From NCBI GenBank assembly GCA_949710005.1, contig OX453286.1:13429742-13493741 (forward strand): a stretch of DNA of 64,000 bases, in the 5' to 3' direction. Position numbers and translations under genes: made by a program. The notes beneath the pieces are model-generated. The model did not search any database, was not told the DNA's origin, and worked only from the letters and a program-made list of their open reading frames with translations. Of the stretch, positions 37,525-49,715 are shown in pieces. Positions within the stretch are counted from its first letter, which is position 1; each line of letters opens with the position of its first letter. The stretch is from Ricordea florida. Taxonomy: Eukaryota > Cnidaria > Anthozoa > Corallimorpharia > Ricordeidae.

Positions 37525-38745
37525 TTACTGATCGTCGTCCAAACCCATTGTTTTCTGTCTGCATTATATCATCGAATGCCGAGAGAAAAAAAATGCAAAC
37601 CAAGTGTGTGAGAAAAACGGGTGCGGTCTTTTTTGGTAGCAGGGAAATTATCAGGGGTAATCTTACACGTGCTAAATCGACACGCAGCATTATTAAAACA
37701 CGCAGCATTATTAAACCTATAACAAGCTGCATTATTAAAAATAATGCTGCGTGTTTTGGTTTTAATAATGCAGCATGCTTTACATCCGTATATCCACTGC
37801 TGAAGCACTTCCTCGTCTCTCGCCATTCTTTAAAGATATTCAGCGCCCAATTCTACTTCCTTCGACTAGCATCGGAACTGTCTTCAAATCTCCGACATTC
37901 GTCAGATGAGATTGGCGCACGAAATCTTTCACTCCCTAGTAACAACAAGAGAAAATGAGGTAACAACCAATACTCCTCGTTACACAAACAATTAGGACTG
38001 AAAATATTTAGAAAAGTACATGACTATCTGTCTCACTAGAAAACGAACTAACCAAAGTCAAGAACATTTGTGTCCATATCCGCTTCTAATACTTTAATGA
38101 ATAAAATTATTATCCTCTGATCATTTTCTGTGCCCTTCACTCGTCGACACACCCATTCCCGAACAACAATTACAACATCGGGTTACACACAACTAAGGAA
38201 AACCAAAAGAACTGTAACGACTGAGAAAGTACTTACCATCTCATTCATCCGACTTAATAGTAAACGTTGACTGCGTAAGACACAATTCTTCTTCAGAACT
38301 GCTTTCGCAGAAGTTTTCCGCCATCATTCCAAACAACGAGTTGACTTTCAGAAAGAACTGTGTTTGTCGAGCAATATGCAAATTGAATCTACCTTGACAA
38401 ACAAACAGTCAATAACTCGTTTCTGGTTGCATTTTTCACACGTACATGTCAAGTTATGCTCATGAAAACAATAGCTAATGTGGCAGTTACCTTGAATAAA
38501 AAGTATCGATTGAACGCCATGAATTGTTTAACTTATTGTTTTCCACAGAAATACAAAAGGAGGGTGACATTCGATGATATAATTGCAGACAGAAAACAAT
38601 GGGTTTGGACGACGATCAGTAATTATAATAGATAATTACTTCGGCTCGCAGCATTATTGGATATAATGCAGACAGCTTCGGCCTGCGGCCTCAGCTGCCT
38701 GCATTATATCCAATAATGCTGCTCGCCTCAGTAATTATCTATTAC
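37525..38745. mobile_element. Non-autonomous DNA transposon (MITE-like composite) with TAA/ATAA target duplication
   Basis: The empty site in copies 1 and 3 reads gcaaataatgcc. Here ATAA occurs at 37521-37524 and again at 38746-38749, so 3-4 bp are duplicated. Bases 37521-37578 have a near-perfect inverted copy at 38568-38626 (cgtccaaacccattgttttc and complement). A separate 119-bp hairpin closes the right side (38626-38744). The interior holds gcagcattattaaa motifs in direct and inverted copies (about 37680-37770). The open frame 37515-37958 begins in the flanking satellite and is not credible as a gene. A 3-bp TAA duplication would suit PIF/Harbinger, but there is no transposase, so the family is unsure. 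Confidence 0.75.
38626..38744. repeat. 119-bp palindromic MITE or terminal hairpin
   Basis: The stretch begins TAATAGATAATTAC and ends with its exact complement. The arms continue through ctcgcagcattattggatat and its near-mirror, around a GC-rich loop near cttcggcctgcggcctcagc. It abuts the inner TIR of the larger element and shares its gcattatt motif, so it is probably part of the same family or a tandem insertion of a relative. Confidence 0.85.
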
Positions 38746-41120
38746 ATAATGCCATTTGCAGTATAGGATATCAAAAACTAACGATGTCATAGTCTTTCTA
38801 GAAAAGTGGTAGAATGTTACCTTATGTGTGAAAACAGAGGTACCGGGTTCCAGATGCAACAAATAGCAGCTATCTTATTGAACTGTACGGAAATGCGTTC
38901 CCTTTGCAATTTCTCCTGTAACATTTCTATATGTATATTTCATTTATATTTAATCAGATACAAGGTTTCTGAGAAGTGCTTACTACTAATAATGTCATTG
39001 GCAGTACAAACCTACCAAAAAAATAGTGTGATAGACTTTCTACAAAAGCCGTAGAATGTCACCCTTTGTTTGAAAACAGAAATAAAAACGGAGATGCGTC
39101 CCCTTTGCGATTTCTTTGCAACATTTTATTTCTGTAATATTAAATTGAAAACCAGCTTTCTAAGAAGTGCTCGATGCAAATAATGCCATTTGCAGTATAG
39201 AATATCGAAAACTAACAATGTCATAGTCTTTCTAGAAAAGTGGTAGAATGTTACCTTATGTGTGGAAACAGAGGTACCGGGTTCCAGACGCAACAAATAG
39301 CAGCTATCTTATTGAGCTGTACGGAACATTCAAAAGCAACACCGTAAAAGACTTTCTACAAAAGTCATAGAATGTCAGCCTTTGTGTGAAAAGACAAGTA
39401 ACAAGTTAAACACACAACAAATAGCTAGTATACGGCACGGAAATGCGTCCGTTCTATTATTACCCGGAAAACATTATATTTCTGTAATATTAAGCTGGTA
39501 ACATTGTTTCTAAAAAGTGCCTAATGAAAAATAATGTCATTCAGAGTTTCAATTATCCAAAACCAACGACGTAAAAGACTTCCTACAAATGTCATAGAAT
39601 GTTAGCCTTTGTGTGGAAACAGAAGTAGCAAGTTGTACGAACAACAAATAGCAGTTCCGTTATTGCGCTGTACGGAAATGAGCCTCCTCACGATTTCTCA
39701 TTCAACATTTTATTTCTGTGAAAAAAAGTCATACAATGTCACAACTTGTGTGGAGACTGAAGTAGCAAGCTGCACGCAAAAGAAGTAACAGCTAAGTTAA
39801 TGCGCTGCACGGTAATGTGTCCCTGTCACAATTGAACTTGCAACATCATATTACTTTAATATTCAGGATAAAACATAAATTCTTAAAAGTGCACAACTGA
39901 AGTAATGTATCTTTAAGTCTCAACCATTCACAAGCAGCGATGTTAGAGGCTTTCAACAAAAGTCATAGAATTTCACCTTTTGTGTGAAAAAATTAGTAAC
40001 ACACAACAAATTAGTTGAAATCACAACAAATAGGAGCTACGTTATTGCCCTTCACGGAAATGCGTTCCCTTCACGATTTGTCCTGCAACATTTAATTTTA
40101 TCTTAAGCAAGCTAGAAACATGCTATTTTAAACAATATAAAGGTTTTCTGCAAAAGCCATGGAATGTTCACCGTTTGTGTGAAAAGAGAAGCAACAAGTT
40201 AAACACACAAGAAATAGCAGCTACGTCATTGCGTGCACGGAAATACCTCCCTTTTCTTATTTGCCCAGCAACATTTTATTTAAATGATTTTAAGCTGAAA
40301 ACATGAATTCTATAAAGTGACCAATGCAAATAATGTCATTCGTAGTTTCAACCATCCAAAACCTACAATGTAAGAGACTTTCTACAAAAGACATAGAATG
40401 TCACCATTTCTGTGGAAAGACAAGAAGCAAGTTCAACACACACAAATAGCAGCTACGTTATTGCGCTGCACGGAGATGCGTAGTATTTGCCTGGAAACAT
40501 TTTATTTCTGCCGATTAAGCTAGAAGCATGGTTTCTGAAATATGCACAATGCTAACAGTGTCATTCAGAGTTTCAACAATATAAAGCAACAATGTGAAAG
40601 ACTTTCTACAAAAGTCATAGAATGTCACCAATTGTGTGGACAGAGTAGTAACAAGTTCAAAACACACCAAATAGCAGCTAAGTTAATACGCTACACGGAA
40701 ATGCGTCCCTTTCATGATTTGTGCTGCAACATTTTATTTTATATTCAGCTAGCTAGAAACATGCCTTCTGAAATAGGCCCAATATAAGAAATGTCATTCG
40801 GAGTTTCAGCCATCCAAAACCAACAATGTAAAAGACTTTCTAAAAGAGTCATTGTATTTCAGCCTTTGTGTGTTAACAGAAGTAGCAAGTTTCACGCACA
40901 AGAAATAGCAGCTACGTTATTTCTTTTTGCGGAAATGCATTTCCTTTACGATTTGTTGGGAACCATTTTATTGTTAAAGTGAAAAATGGTTTCTAATACG
41001 CGCAAATAGTACTATTTGCCGTTTAAGACATGAAAACCAACAATGTGATACACTTCTTAGTAAAGTAATATAATGTCACCATCTGTGTAGAAACAGAAGT
41101 AGCAAGTTGCCTCCTAGCTC

Positions 41121-42190
41121 TCTCTCTACATCCTACCATTTAAGCTTACAAGTAAACTAAGGGTGCCTGCAAAGATAAGAGACTAAATATACAAACATAA
41201 TGAGCCTATCCTAGAACAACTCCAGGAAAAGCAACTGAGAAACACACAACTGTTGCAGTCCTTTGCACCGACGCTGACGACGAGGTATTTCTCACAAACT
41301 TTCAATTGATTCTTATTAAGTCGCCGACGGAGACAGCATCAGGTTGTATGTTGGTGTGTCAGTTCCACGGGATTATCATGATAGAAGGTGCTAGGGACTG
41401 GTGATAGGACTATGCTCCTTAATTACAACTGGTGGAACTGTAAGGTCACTTCTCTAATCAAAAGACTCGTACTCAACACCGATATTCTTAGGGTCATCTA
41501 TCACCATGTGTGACATGGTCAGGTGGGTAATGATAAGCCATCAGGTTGAGTGGTATGTGGGCATCCGGCCGTTTTTGAAGAGGATAGAGAAGAAGGGGGG
41601 GAGCGGCGGCATCGAGGTTGCCTGTGATCATTATTGGGATTGCACTTTGGAGTGGTCCTGCCAATGCGCATAGCTTTGGTATCTTCAATGCAAAGTAACT
41701 CATCAAGAAGAGATCTAAGTGCATGGGAGATCTCACGTTTTAGTAAAACCAGGGTCTCATTGCGTAATTCGGAGCCAAGTGTTTTCTTACGAAAAGTGGT
41801 AAGCCTGGGTGTATCAACACGAGTAGTAGGGATTTGCCGTTCCTAGGACATTTACCAAATCCTGGAAAAATCATCTGTTACATCTTGTTCCAAAATCAGC
41901 AACACTTACCAATAAATAAAAATCCAATCCGTGTATGCCTAACCCTCGCGAAAGGTGTAGAGTCTATACAAAATAAGATCATTTTTCAAAGTCTAAGCCA
42001 CATGTTATCCACAAATAAAGGTACTCTCCTATCTCCACATTCCGCGCCAATTCATTTTATCAGGTGTTTTTCCATTATTTTGTAGTGACGTGCTCTTCAC
42101 TTCCCTTTACACACTAAGTACATTTTCTTTGTTTCACGCAATAACTTAACATCTATACCTACTAACACAAATCTAGGTTAGTCGATTATA
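41121..42190 (-). repeat. A block, reverse (copy 2 right arm)
   Basis: An inverted copy of the A block without the LINE. The landmark ggatttgccgttcctaggac marks a single private change (ccgttcc for ccggtcc). It provides an intact empty site for the LINE at about 41695-41715. Confidence 0.75.
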
Positions 42191-45100
42191 CCCATGGGCT
42201 AACCAGCTAACCCCTACCTCCTAATCAGGAAAATAGCGAGGCTAATCAGGCAAATACATAGACCAATGATGCAGATTTCAGAGTACTTGTGAGCGGATAG
42301 GCTAATACTGTGAATAAATCGGCAAATAAGTAAACACATCAGGAAATAGAGAAACTTATCAGGCAAATACTTACAAACTAATTGGGTAAATATATGGGCC
42401 AATAAGGTAACTAGATAGGCTTAACAAATATATCAAGGGCCAATCAGGTACATCAATAAGCAATTCAGATAATACCTAGCCTAGTCAGGTAAGCATAGCT
42501 GCTAATCAAATAGACAGATAGGCTAACTAGGTAAGCCCATCAAGATCCGGTAGATACATACGGTAATCAGTTAAGCATAGCTGCTAACCAAGTAGACACA
42601 TAGGCTAACTAGGTAAAACTATTAGGCAATAAGGTAAAAAGATTAGGCTAATCGAATTTATTATAGGCCAATCAGGTACATCCAAGAGCCAGTCCAGTAG
42701 ATACATAGGTAGATCAGTAAGCCATAGCTACAAATCAAGTAAAAACATAGCCCAACTATATAAACCAGTCAAGAAGTCAGGTAAAAAGACAGGCTAATAA
42801 GGCAAATTAATAGGGTAATTAGACAAACAAAAAGACTAATTAATTAAATATAAAGTTATCGGGTTACTATATGGGCTAATTCGGCTAATAGAGAGGCTAA
42901 TTAGGTATAAAAATAAAATAATTTAAAAACTATGGGCTAATCAGGTAAAAAGGCTAATCGAATATATCATAATCCTATTAGGTACATGCTGAAATGAATC
43001 CGGTAGATACATAGGCTAATCAGTAAAGCATAGCTGCTAATCAAGTTAACACATAGGCTAATTAAATAAATTAAGAAATCAATTAGGGATTTATACAAGC
43101 TTATATGGCTAATTAGCATATATATAGGTTACATAGATAAACAGGTAAAGTAATTAGGAAAATATATGGGCTAATAAGATAGATAGGGTAATCGAATATA
43201 TCATAGGCCAATCAGCTACATTAATAAGTCAACGCGGTAGATACATAGGCTAAACAGGTAAGCATAGCTGCTTATCAAGTGGACACATAGGCTAACTAGG
43301 TAAAACCTTTAGGCAATAAGGTAAAAAGATAGGCTAATTAGGCAAATATATAGGCTAATTAGATAAATAATTAAACTAATTAGAAAAATATATGGGCTAA
43401 TCAGGTAAGTAGGGTAATCGAATATATTATAGGTCAATCAGGTACATCAATTAGCCAGTCCGGTAGATACATAGGTTAATCACTTAAGGATAGCTGCTAA
43501 TTAAGTTAAAACATAGGCCTACTATCTACACCAGTCATGAAGTCAAGAAAAAACATAGGCTTATAAGGCAAAATATATAGGCTAGTTAGATAAATGTGGA
43601 GACCAATTAGGAAAAAATTGCTAAGCTAATCAGGTTAATACTTAGGCTAGTTAGGTATGTAGAGAGGCCAATCAGGTGAATAGATAGGCTAATTAAGAAA
43701 ATAAAGAGCCTTATTAAATAAATGGATAAAATTATTAGAAAAATATATAAGCTAATCAGGTTAATAAGCTAATGAAGTATATCATAGGTAAATCAGGTAC
43801 ATAAATAAGGCAATACGGTAGACACATAGGCTAACTAGGTAATACTATCACGCAATAACTTAAAAAGATCTAATTGGACAAATATACAGGCTCATTACAT
43901 AAATAGATACGCCAACTAAAAAAATATATGGGCTAATCAGATAATTAGGCTAATCGAATTTATCATAGGTCAATTAGGTACATCCATAAGCCAGTCCGGT
44001 GGAAACATAAGTTAATCAGTTAAGCCTAGCTGCTAATCAGGTAAAAAACATAGGCCACCTATCTTAATCAGTCAAGAAGTCAGGTTAAAAGACAGGCAAA
44101 TAAGCAAATACATAGGCAAATTAGATAAATAAACAGACTAATTAGAGAAATATATAAGTTAGTTAGGTTAATAGTTAGGATAATAAGGTAGATAGATGGG
44201 CCAATCAGGAAAATAGATAGGCTTATAAGGAATATACAGAGGCCAAAGAGATAGATAGATAAACTGATTAAAAAATATCAAGTAAACACATAGCCTAACT
44301 AGCTAAGCCCATCAACAACTCAAGTAAAAATAGAGGCTAATTAGCCAAATAGATAGGCTAATTAGATAAACACACAATATACTTAAAGAAAGATATAAGC
44401 CAGTTAGACAAATAGTTAGGCTTAATAGGTATATGGATGGGCCAATCAGATAAAAAATAATGCTAATTAGGCAAATTTTATATATAGATCAACTAATTAG
44501 AAAAATATAGGCCTAGGAATAGGCCTATCAGGTACATCCTTTAGCCAGTCCGGTAGATGCATAGGTTAATCAGTAAGGAGTAGCTGCAAATTAAGTAGAC
44601 ACATAGTCGTGTAACCAGATAAAACTATCATGCAGTAGCGGAAAAAGGTAGGTTCTTAAGCAAAGATATAGGCTAATTAGATAAATAGATAAACTAATTA
44701 GGAAAGTATATTGGTAATTAGGTATACAAATGGGCAAATCAGATAAACAGATAGGCTAATTAGGCAAATAAATAGACTAATTAGATATATACATATATAT
44801 ATAAACTAGTTAGAAAAACGTGTATGCAGAAAAAAGTATCAAATAAATGTGTATGCTAATTAGGCAAATTAAATATATAGATAAACTAATTAGAAAAATG
44901 TATGGACTAGTAGAATTTTCAGGCTTATTAAATATATCATAGGCCTATCAGGTACATCCTTTAGCCAGTCCAATATATGCATAGGCTAATCAAGTAAGCC
45001 TAGCGGCTAATCAAGTCAACACATAGGCTAACTAGGTAAAACTATGAGGCAGTAGGGGAAAATGGTAGGTTCATAAGCGAGTATATAGACTAATAACATA

Positions 45101-45956
45101 AATAGATAAACTAATTAGGAACGTATATGGGTAATTAGGTATACAGATGGGCTAATCAGGTAAACAGATAGGCTAATTAGGCAAATAAATAGAGTAATTA
45201 GATATATATATATATACAAACTAATTAGAAAAACGTGTATGCAGAAAAAAGTATCAGATAAAAGTGTATGCTAATTAGGCAAATTAGATATATAAATAAA
45301 CTAATTAGAAAAATATATGGGCTAGGAGAATTCTTAGGCTTATTAAATATATCATAGGCCTGTCAGGTACATCCTTAAGCCAGTCCGGTATATTCATAGG
45401 CTAATCAAGTAAGCCTAGCTGCTAATCAAGTCAACACATAGGCTAACTAGGTAAAACTATCAGGCAGTAGGGGAAAATGGTAGGTTCATAAGCGAGTATA
45501 CAGACTAATTAGATAAATAGATAAACTAGTAAGGAAAGTATATGGGTAATTAGGTATACAGATTGGCTAATCACCTAAACAGATAGGCTAATTAGGGAAA
45601 TAAATAGTCTAATTAGCTATATATATATATATATATATATAAACTAATTAGAAAAACGTGTATGCAGATAAACTGTATCAGATAAAAGTGTATCCTAATT
45701 AGGCAAATTAGATAAATAGATAAAGTAATTAGAAAAATATATGGGTTAGTAGAATATTCAGGCTAATTGAATATATTATAGGCCTATCAGGTACATTCTT
45801 TAGCCAGTCCGGTATATGCATAGGCTAATCAAGTAAGCCTAACTGCTAATCAAGTCAACACAAAAAAAAAAATTTAGGTTCAAAAGCAAATATATAGACT
45901 GATGGGCTAATCACGTATACTGATAGGAATATTAGGCAAATAAATAGACTAATTAG

Positions 45957-45993
<37 letters not shown>

Positions 45994-46105
45994 AACTAAT
46001 TAGAAAAACGTGTATGCAGAAAAAAGTATCAGATGAAAGTGTATGCTAATTAGGCAAATTAAATATATAGATAAACTCATTAGAAAAATATATGGGCTAG
46101 TAGAA
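42191..46105 (-). repeat. 21-bp minisatellite array, reverse (copy 2 right arm)
   Basis: A mirror of 24529-29080, with ~410-bp units toward the outer end. It has (TA)n runs near 45617-45641 and 45957-45992. It ends at ggctagtagaatatttaggc, followed by the flip to ctcatacactttttctgcat, the same junction architecture as at 1718/1719. No gene is seen. Confidence 0.9.
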
Positions 46106-46573
46106 TATTTAGGCTCTCATACACTTTTTCTGCATACACGTTTTTCTAATTAGTTTATATATATATATATATATATATATTTAATTAGTCCATTTATTTT
46201 CCTAATTAGCCTATCTGTTTACCTGATTTTGCAATCTGTATACCTAATTACCCATATACTTTCCTAATTAGTTTATCTATTTATCCTATTAGTCTATATA
46301 TTCGCTTATGAACCTACCATTTTCCCCTACTGCCTCATAGTTTTACCTAGTTAGCCTATGTGTTGACTTAATTAGCAGCTAGGCTTACTTGATTAGCCTA
46401 TGCATATACCGGACTGGCTAAAGAATGTACCTGATAGGCCTATGATATATTTAATTAGCCTATATATTCTACTAGCCCATATATTTTTCTAATTAGTTTA
46501 TCTATATATCTAATTTGCCTAATTAGCATAGACTCTTATCTGATACTTTTTTCTGCATACACGTTTATCCAAT

Positions 46574-46578
<5 letters not shown>

Positions 46579-46608
<30 letters not shown>
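46579..46608. repeat. (TA)n tract, left flank of the Penelope-derived insertion
   Basis: A perfect TA run, matched by a second TA run on the other side (46838-46871). The uninterrupted units elsewhere carry one such run, so the insertion split or duplicated it. Confidence 0.9.
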
Positions 46609-46611
<3 letters not shown>

Positions 46612-46649
46612 GCTGCGGGAGAAAAAAACACACAAACAAACTACGGGTT

Positions 46650-46694
46650 TATCCCTACAAGCCTGTTTCGTCGTTGCCCACTCATTAGGGGATA
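46650..46694 (-). ncRNA. Mirror hammerhead ribozyme, core mutated
   Basis: The left palindrome arm read on the minus strand gives the same fold, but the conserved box reads CTAATGA instead of CTGATGA, and stem II (GTGG against CGAC) has a mismatch. The box G is required for catalysis in known hammerheads, so this copy is predicted to be inactive. Confidence 0.75.
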
Positions 46695-46737
46695 TCCCCT
46701 GATGAGTGGGCAACCACGAAACAGGCTTGTAGGGATA
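46693..46737 (+). ncRNA. Type I hammerhead ribozyme, minimal stem III (Penelope-like)
   Basis: All core parts are in order. Stem I 5' strand TATCCC is at 46693-46698 and the box CTGATGA at 46699-46705. Stem II GTGG (46706-46709) has a GCAA tetraloop and the matching CCAC (46714-46717). GAAA follows at 46718-46721, the short stem III (ACA...TGT, 46721-46730) has loop GGCT, and the cleavage nucleotide is A46731 in a GTA triplet. The stem I 3' strand GGGATA (46732-46737) pairs perfectly with TATCCC. Predicted self-cleavage falls between 46731 and 46732. Every invariant nucleotide is present, so in-vitro activity is expected; that is inference. Confidence 0.9.
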
Positions 46738-46834
46738 AACCCGTAGTTTGTTTGTGTGTTTTTTTCTCCCGCAGCAACTACTTCGCTCTACGTTCACGTA
46801 TTGAGCACTGTTTTACGATTAATCAACTTTTACA

Positions 46835-46875
<41 letters not shown>

Positions 46876-47929
46876 GTCTATTTATTTGCCTAATTAGCCT
46901 ATCTGTTTACCTTATTAGCCCATCGATATACCTAATTACACATATACTTTCCTAATTAGTTTATCTTTTTATCTAATTAGCCTCTATCTTTGCTTAAGAA
47001 CCTACCTTTTTCCCCTACTGCCTGATAGTTTTACTTAGTTAGCCTATGTGTTGACTTGATTAGCAGCTAGGCTTACTTGATTAGCGTATGCATATACTTG
47101 ACTTGCTAAGGGATGTACCTGATAGGCCTTTGATATATTTAATTAGCCTAAATATTCTACTAGCCCATATATTTTTCTAATTAGTTTATCTATATATCTA
47201 ATTTTCCTAATTAGCATACACTTTTATCTGATACACTTTTCTTCATAAACGTTTTTGTAATTACCTTATATATATATATCTATAATTATTCTATTTATTT
47301 GCCTAATTAGCCTATCTGTTTACCTTATTAGCCCATCTGTATACCTAATTGCACATATACTTTCCTAATTAGTTTATCTTTTTATCTAATTAGCCTCTAT
47401 ATTTGCTTAAGAACCTACCTTTTTCCCCTACTGCCTGATAGTTTTACTTAGTTAGCCTATGTGTTGACTTGATTAGCAGCTAGGCTTACTTGATTAGCGT
47501 ATGCATATACTTGACTTGCTAAGGGATGTACCTGATAGGCCTATGATATATTTAATTAGCGTAAATATTCTACTAGCCCATATAATTTTCTAATTAGTTT
47601 ATCTATATATCTAATTTGCGTAATTAGCATACACTTTTATCTGATACACTTTTTCTGCATACACGTTTTTCTAATTAGTTTATGTATATATATCTAATTA
47701 GTCTATTTATTTGCCTAATTAGCCTATCTGTTTACCTGATTAGCCCATCTGTATACCTAATTACCCATATACTTTCCTAATTAGTTTATCTATTTATCTA
47801 ATTAGTCTATATATTTGCTTATGAACCTACCTTTTTCCCCTACTGCATTATAGTTTTACCTAGTTAGCCTATGTGTTGATTTGATTAGCAGCTAGGCTTA
47901 CTTGATTAGCCTATGAATATACCGGACTG

Positions 47930-47938
47930 GCTTAAGGA
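47930..47938. other. 9-bp target-site duplication, left
   Basis: GCTTAAGGA precedes the MULE-like element and recurs at 53377-53385. The uninterrupted repeat elsewhere reads ctggctTaAGGatgtac as a single copy. Confidence 0.95.
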
Positions 47939-48071
47939 GAGTCTGGGTTTTGGTCGAGTGTCGAGTGTCGAGGGTAACATGTCGAGTGTCGAGGGTAACA
48001 TGTCGAGGTTTGAGGGTCCCATGTCGAGGGTAGTTAAAAAAGGAACCAAATAATAGTAAATAAAATATTAA

Positions 48072-49409
48072 GAGGCTGTCCGCGTAAGAACGGAGAAGGC
48101 AATTTTCGGACCTTTCCCGATTTGGCTGATTTTTTTCAGTGAAAGTCACCCATTATGTCCCATGTACAAATATCACATTTGTTTGGATCAATTCGATTTA
48201 TTTCATTTTTGCGAGGCGGTTTCTGAGACAACCTCAGTGTTGCCAGATTTGCCTTCCGACACTCTCAGACTTAGCCCTATATTTAGGAAGCTGCCAAACT
48301 AGAACTTTTTCACGAAACAAGCTGAATTTTTCACATATTCAAGTTTAATCTCTCCTTAATACTTGACATGTAATACAGAAAAACTTGGAACAAGTTTGAC
48401 CGAACAAAAAGGCTTTGAAAATAACCTCTGTCACAATACAAAATAAGCGAAACATGACATACCTTTAGTTGAGTAGTATTTTCTCCAATGTGGCACCAAA
48501 GTTAAGGTAAACTGAATCATGACACGAAAGTACTAGGGCCAGACCAGTGATTTACAGAATAAAATCTGTGGGCACTCTACGTCCTGCGTTGTAGGAAATT
48601 GCGCTAAATTCCCAAATCTGCGCCATTTTGCTGTACGCTTACATTTCGGCGGTACAACCGATAGACTAATTGTCCAACTAAAAACGCTTTGGACCTTAAG
48701 TTAACATCAACAGTCCGCCTCATTAGTTGCAAATAAACATTTTTGGTTGTTTTTGCCGTTGTTTACAACAGATGCAAATGTCCGTAACAGTGCTATGAAA
48801 CCAAGGACTGATATCCGATCCGCGTCACAAATATGCAAATTGACTGAAAACCGATGTCTGTTTGTCCCTTATGAAAAAACCTTTTTAGGGTTCATTTCCA
48901 GGAAATTGGATTAATTTTTACGTGAAAAAATAGCTTTCATGTCATGTCATACTTTCGTGTCATGATTCAGTTTACCTTAACTTTGGTGCCACATTGGAGA
49001 AAATACTACTCAACTAAAGGTATGTCATGTTTCGCTTATTTTGTATTGTGACAGAGGTTATTTTCAAAGCCTTTTTGTTCGGTCAAACTTGTTCCAAGTT
49101 TTTCTGTATTACATGTCAAGTAGTAAGGAGAGATTAAACTTGAATATGTGAAAAATTCAGCTTGTTTCGTGAAAAAGTTCTAGTTTGGCAGCTCCCTAAG
49201 TATAGGGCTAAATCTGAGAGTGTCGGAAGGCAAATCTGGCAACACTGAGGTTGTCTCAGAAACCGCCTCGCAAAAAATGAAATAAATCGAATTGATCCAA
49301 ACAAATGTGATATTTGTACATGGGACATAATGGCTGACTTTCAGTGAAAAATCAACCAAATCGGAAAAGGTCCGAAAATTGCCTTCTCTGTTCATTTGCG
49401 GACAGCCTC
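48072..49409. mobile_element. TTAA-target non-autonomous element with ~460-bp TIRs
   Basis: TTAA at 48068-48071 and 49410-49413 flanks an element starting GAGGCTGTCCGC and ending with its complement. The inverted arms extend about 460 bp on each side (48072 to about 48530, and about 48949 to 49409), leaving a ~420-bp centre. The arms differ by a few percent and small indels. Frames on the two arms (48139-48348 and 49134-49328) are mirror copies of one non-coding sequence. TTAA duplication fits piggyBac or Kolobok; there is no transposase. Confidence 0.85.
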
Positions 49410-49715
49410 TTAATTCTTTTAGTGGGAAATAGCAAGGAGTGACAGGCCTGCACGACTTCTAACAATGGAAACTTTTGTACCATGTAATATGTGACCCCGC
49501 TTCAAGTTAGAGTTTTGCTCTTACGAGTATGTTTTTTAGGGATTTTCCTCTTTTATACGATATTAGTTGTGGCTCTTTGAAAATTTGCCGTAGAGAAGGC
49601 TGATTTTGTATCAAGTGCCATTTCTCCATTAAACCATTTTTGAGCTTTGGCACTGATGGTTGATATTGTGTTACACTGATGTCCGCCGATAGCGGTTTAG
49701 GCTTGGATTTGTTGT

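Larger units (their letters stand above)
36951..41120 (-). repeat. Satellite B, reverse (copy 2), with a MITE-like insertion
   Basis: Reverse-oriented B monomers mirror 33671-36950. The turn is near gctgtatcaaacatcgaaaa (about 36950), the same sequence found at the turns of copies 1 and 3. A foreign 1.2-kb element occupies 37525-38745. High-identity mirroring of the left arm begins near 39330. Confidence 0.88.
46607..46837 (+). mobile_element. Penelope-like element remnant: 174-bp palindrome plus ~57 bp of one-sided sequence
   Basis: Bases 46607-46693 and 46694-46780 are inverted copies with two mismatches in 87 positions. The right arm continues for 57 bp (acttcgctctacgttcacgt onward) before the flanking TA run. 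The right arm encodes a hammerhead ribozyme on the plus strand. Hammerheads with a very short stem III are a known feature of Penelope-like retroelement termini, and strongly truncated copies with an inverted extension are common for that class. The piece carries no reverse transcriptase or GIY-YIG domain, so element identity rests on the ribozyme and structure. Confidence 0.65.

Noticed and set aside
37515-37958. 147-codon frame at the left end of the MITE-like element
   Set aside because: It starts in flanking satellite, crosses the element border and runs through palindromic motifs.
46573-46797. 74-codon frame across the ribozyme palindrome
   Set aside because: It runs through the (TA)n tract and the hairpin, so its reading is a by-product of structured RNA sequence.
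48139-49395. Mirror-image frames with the same peptide on both arms of the TTAA element
   Set aside because: The peptide is duplicated because the arms are inverted copies; both are interrupted differently, so no gene is inferred.
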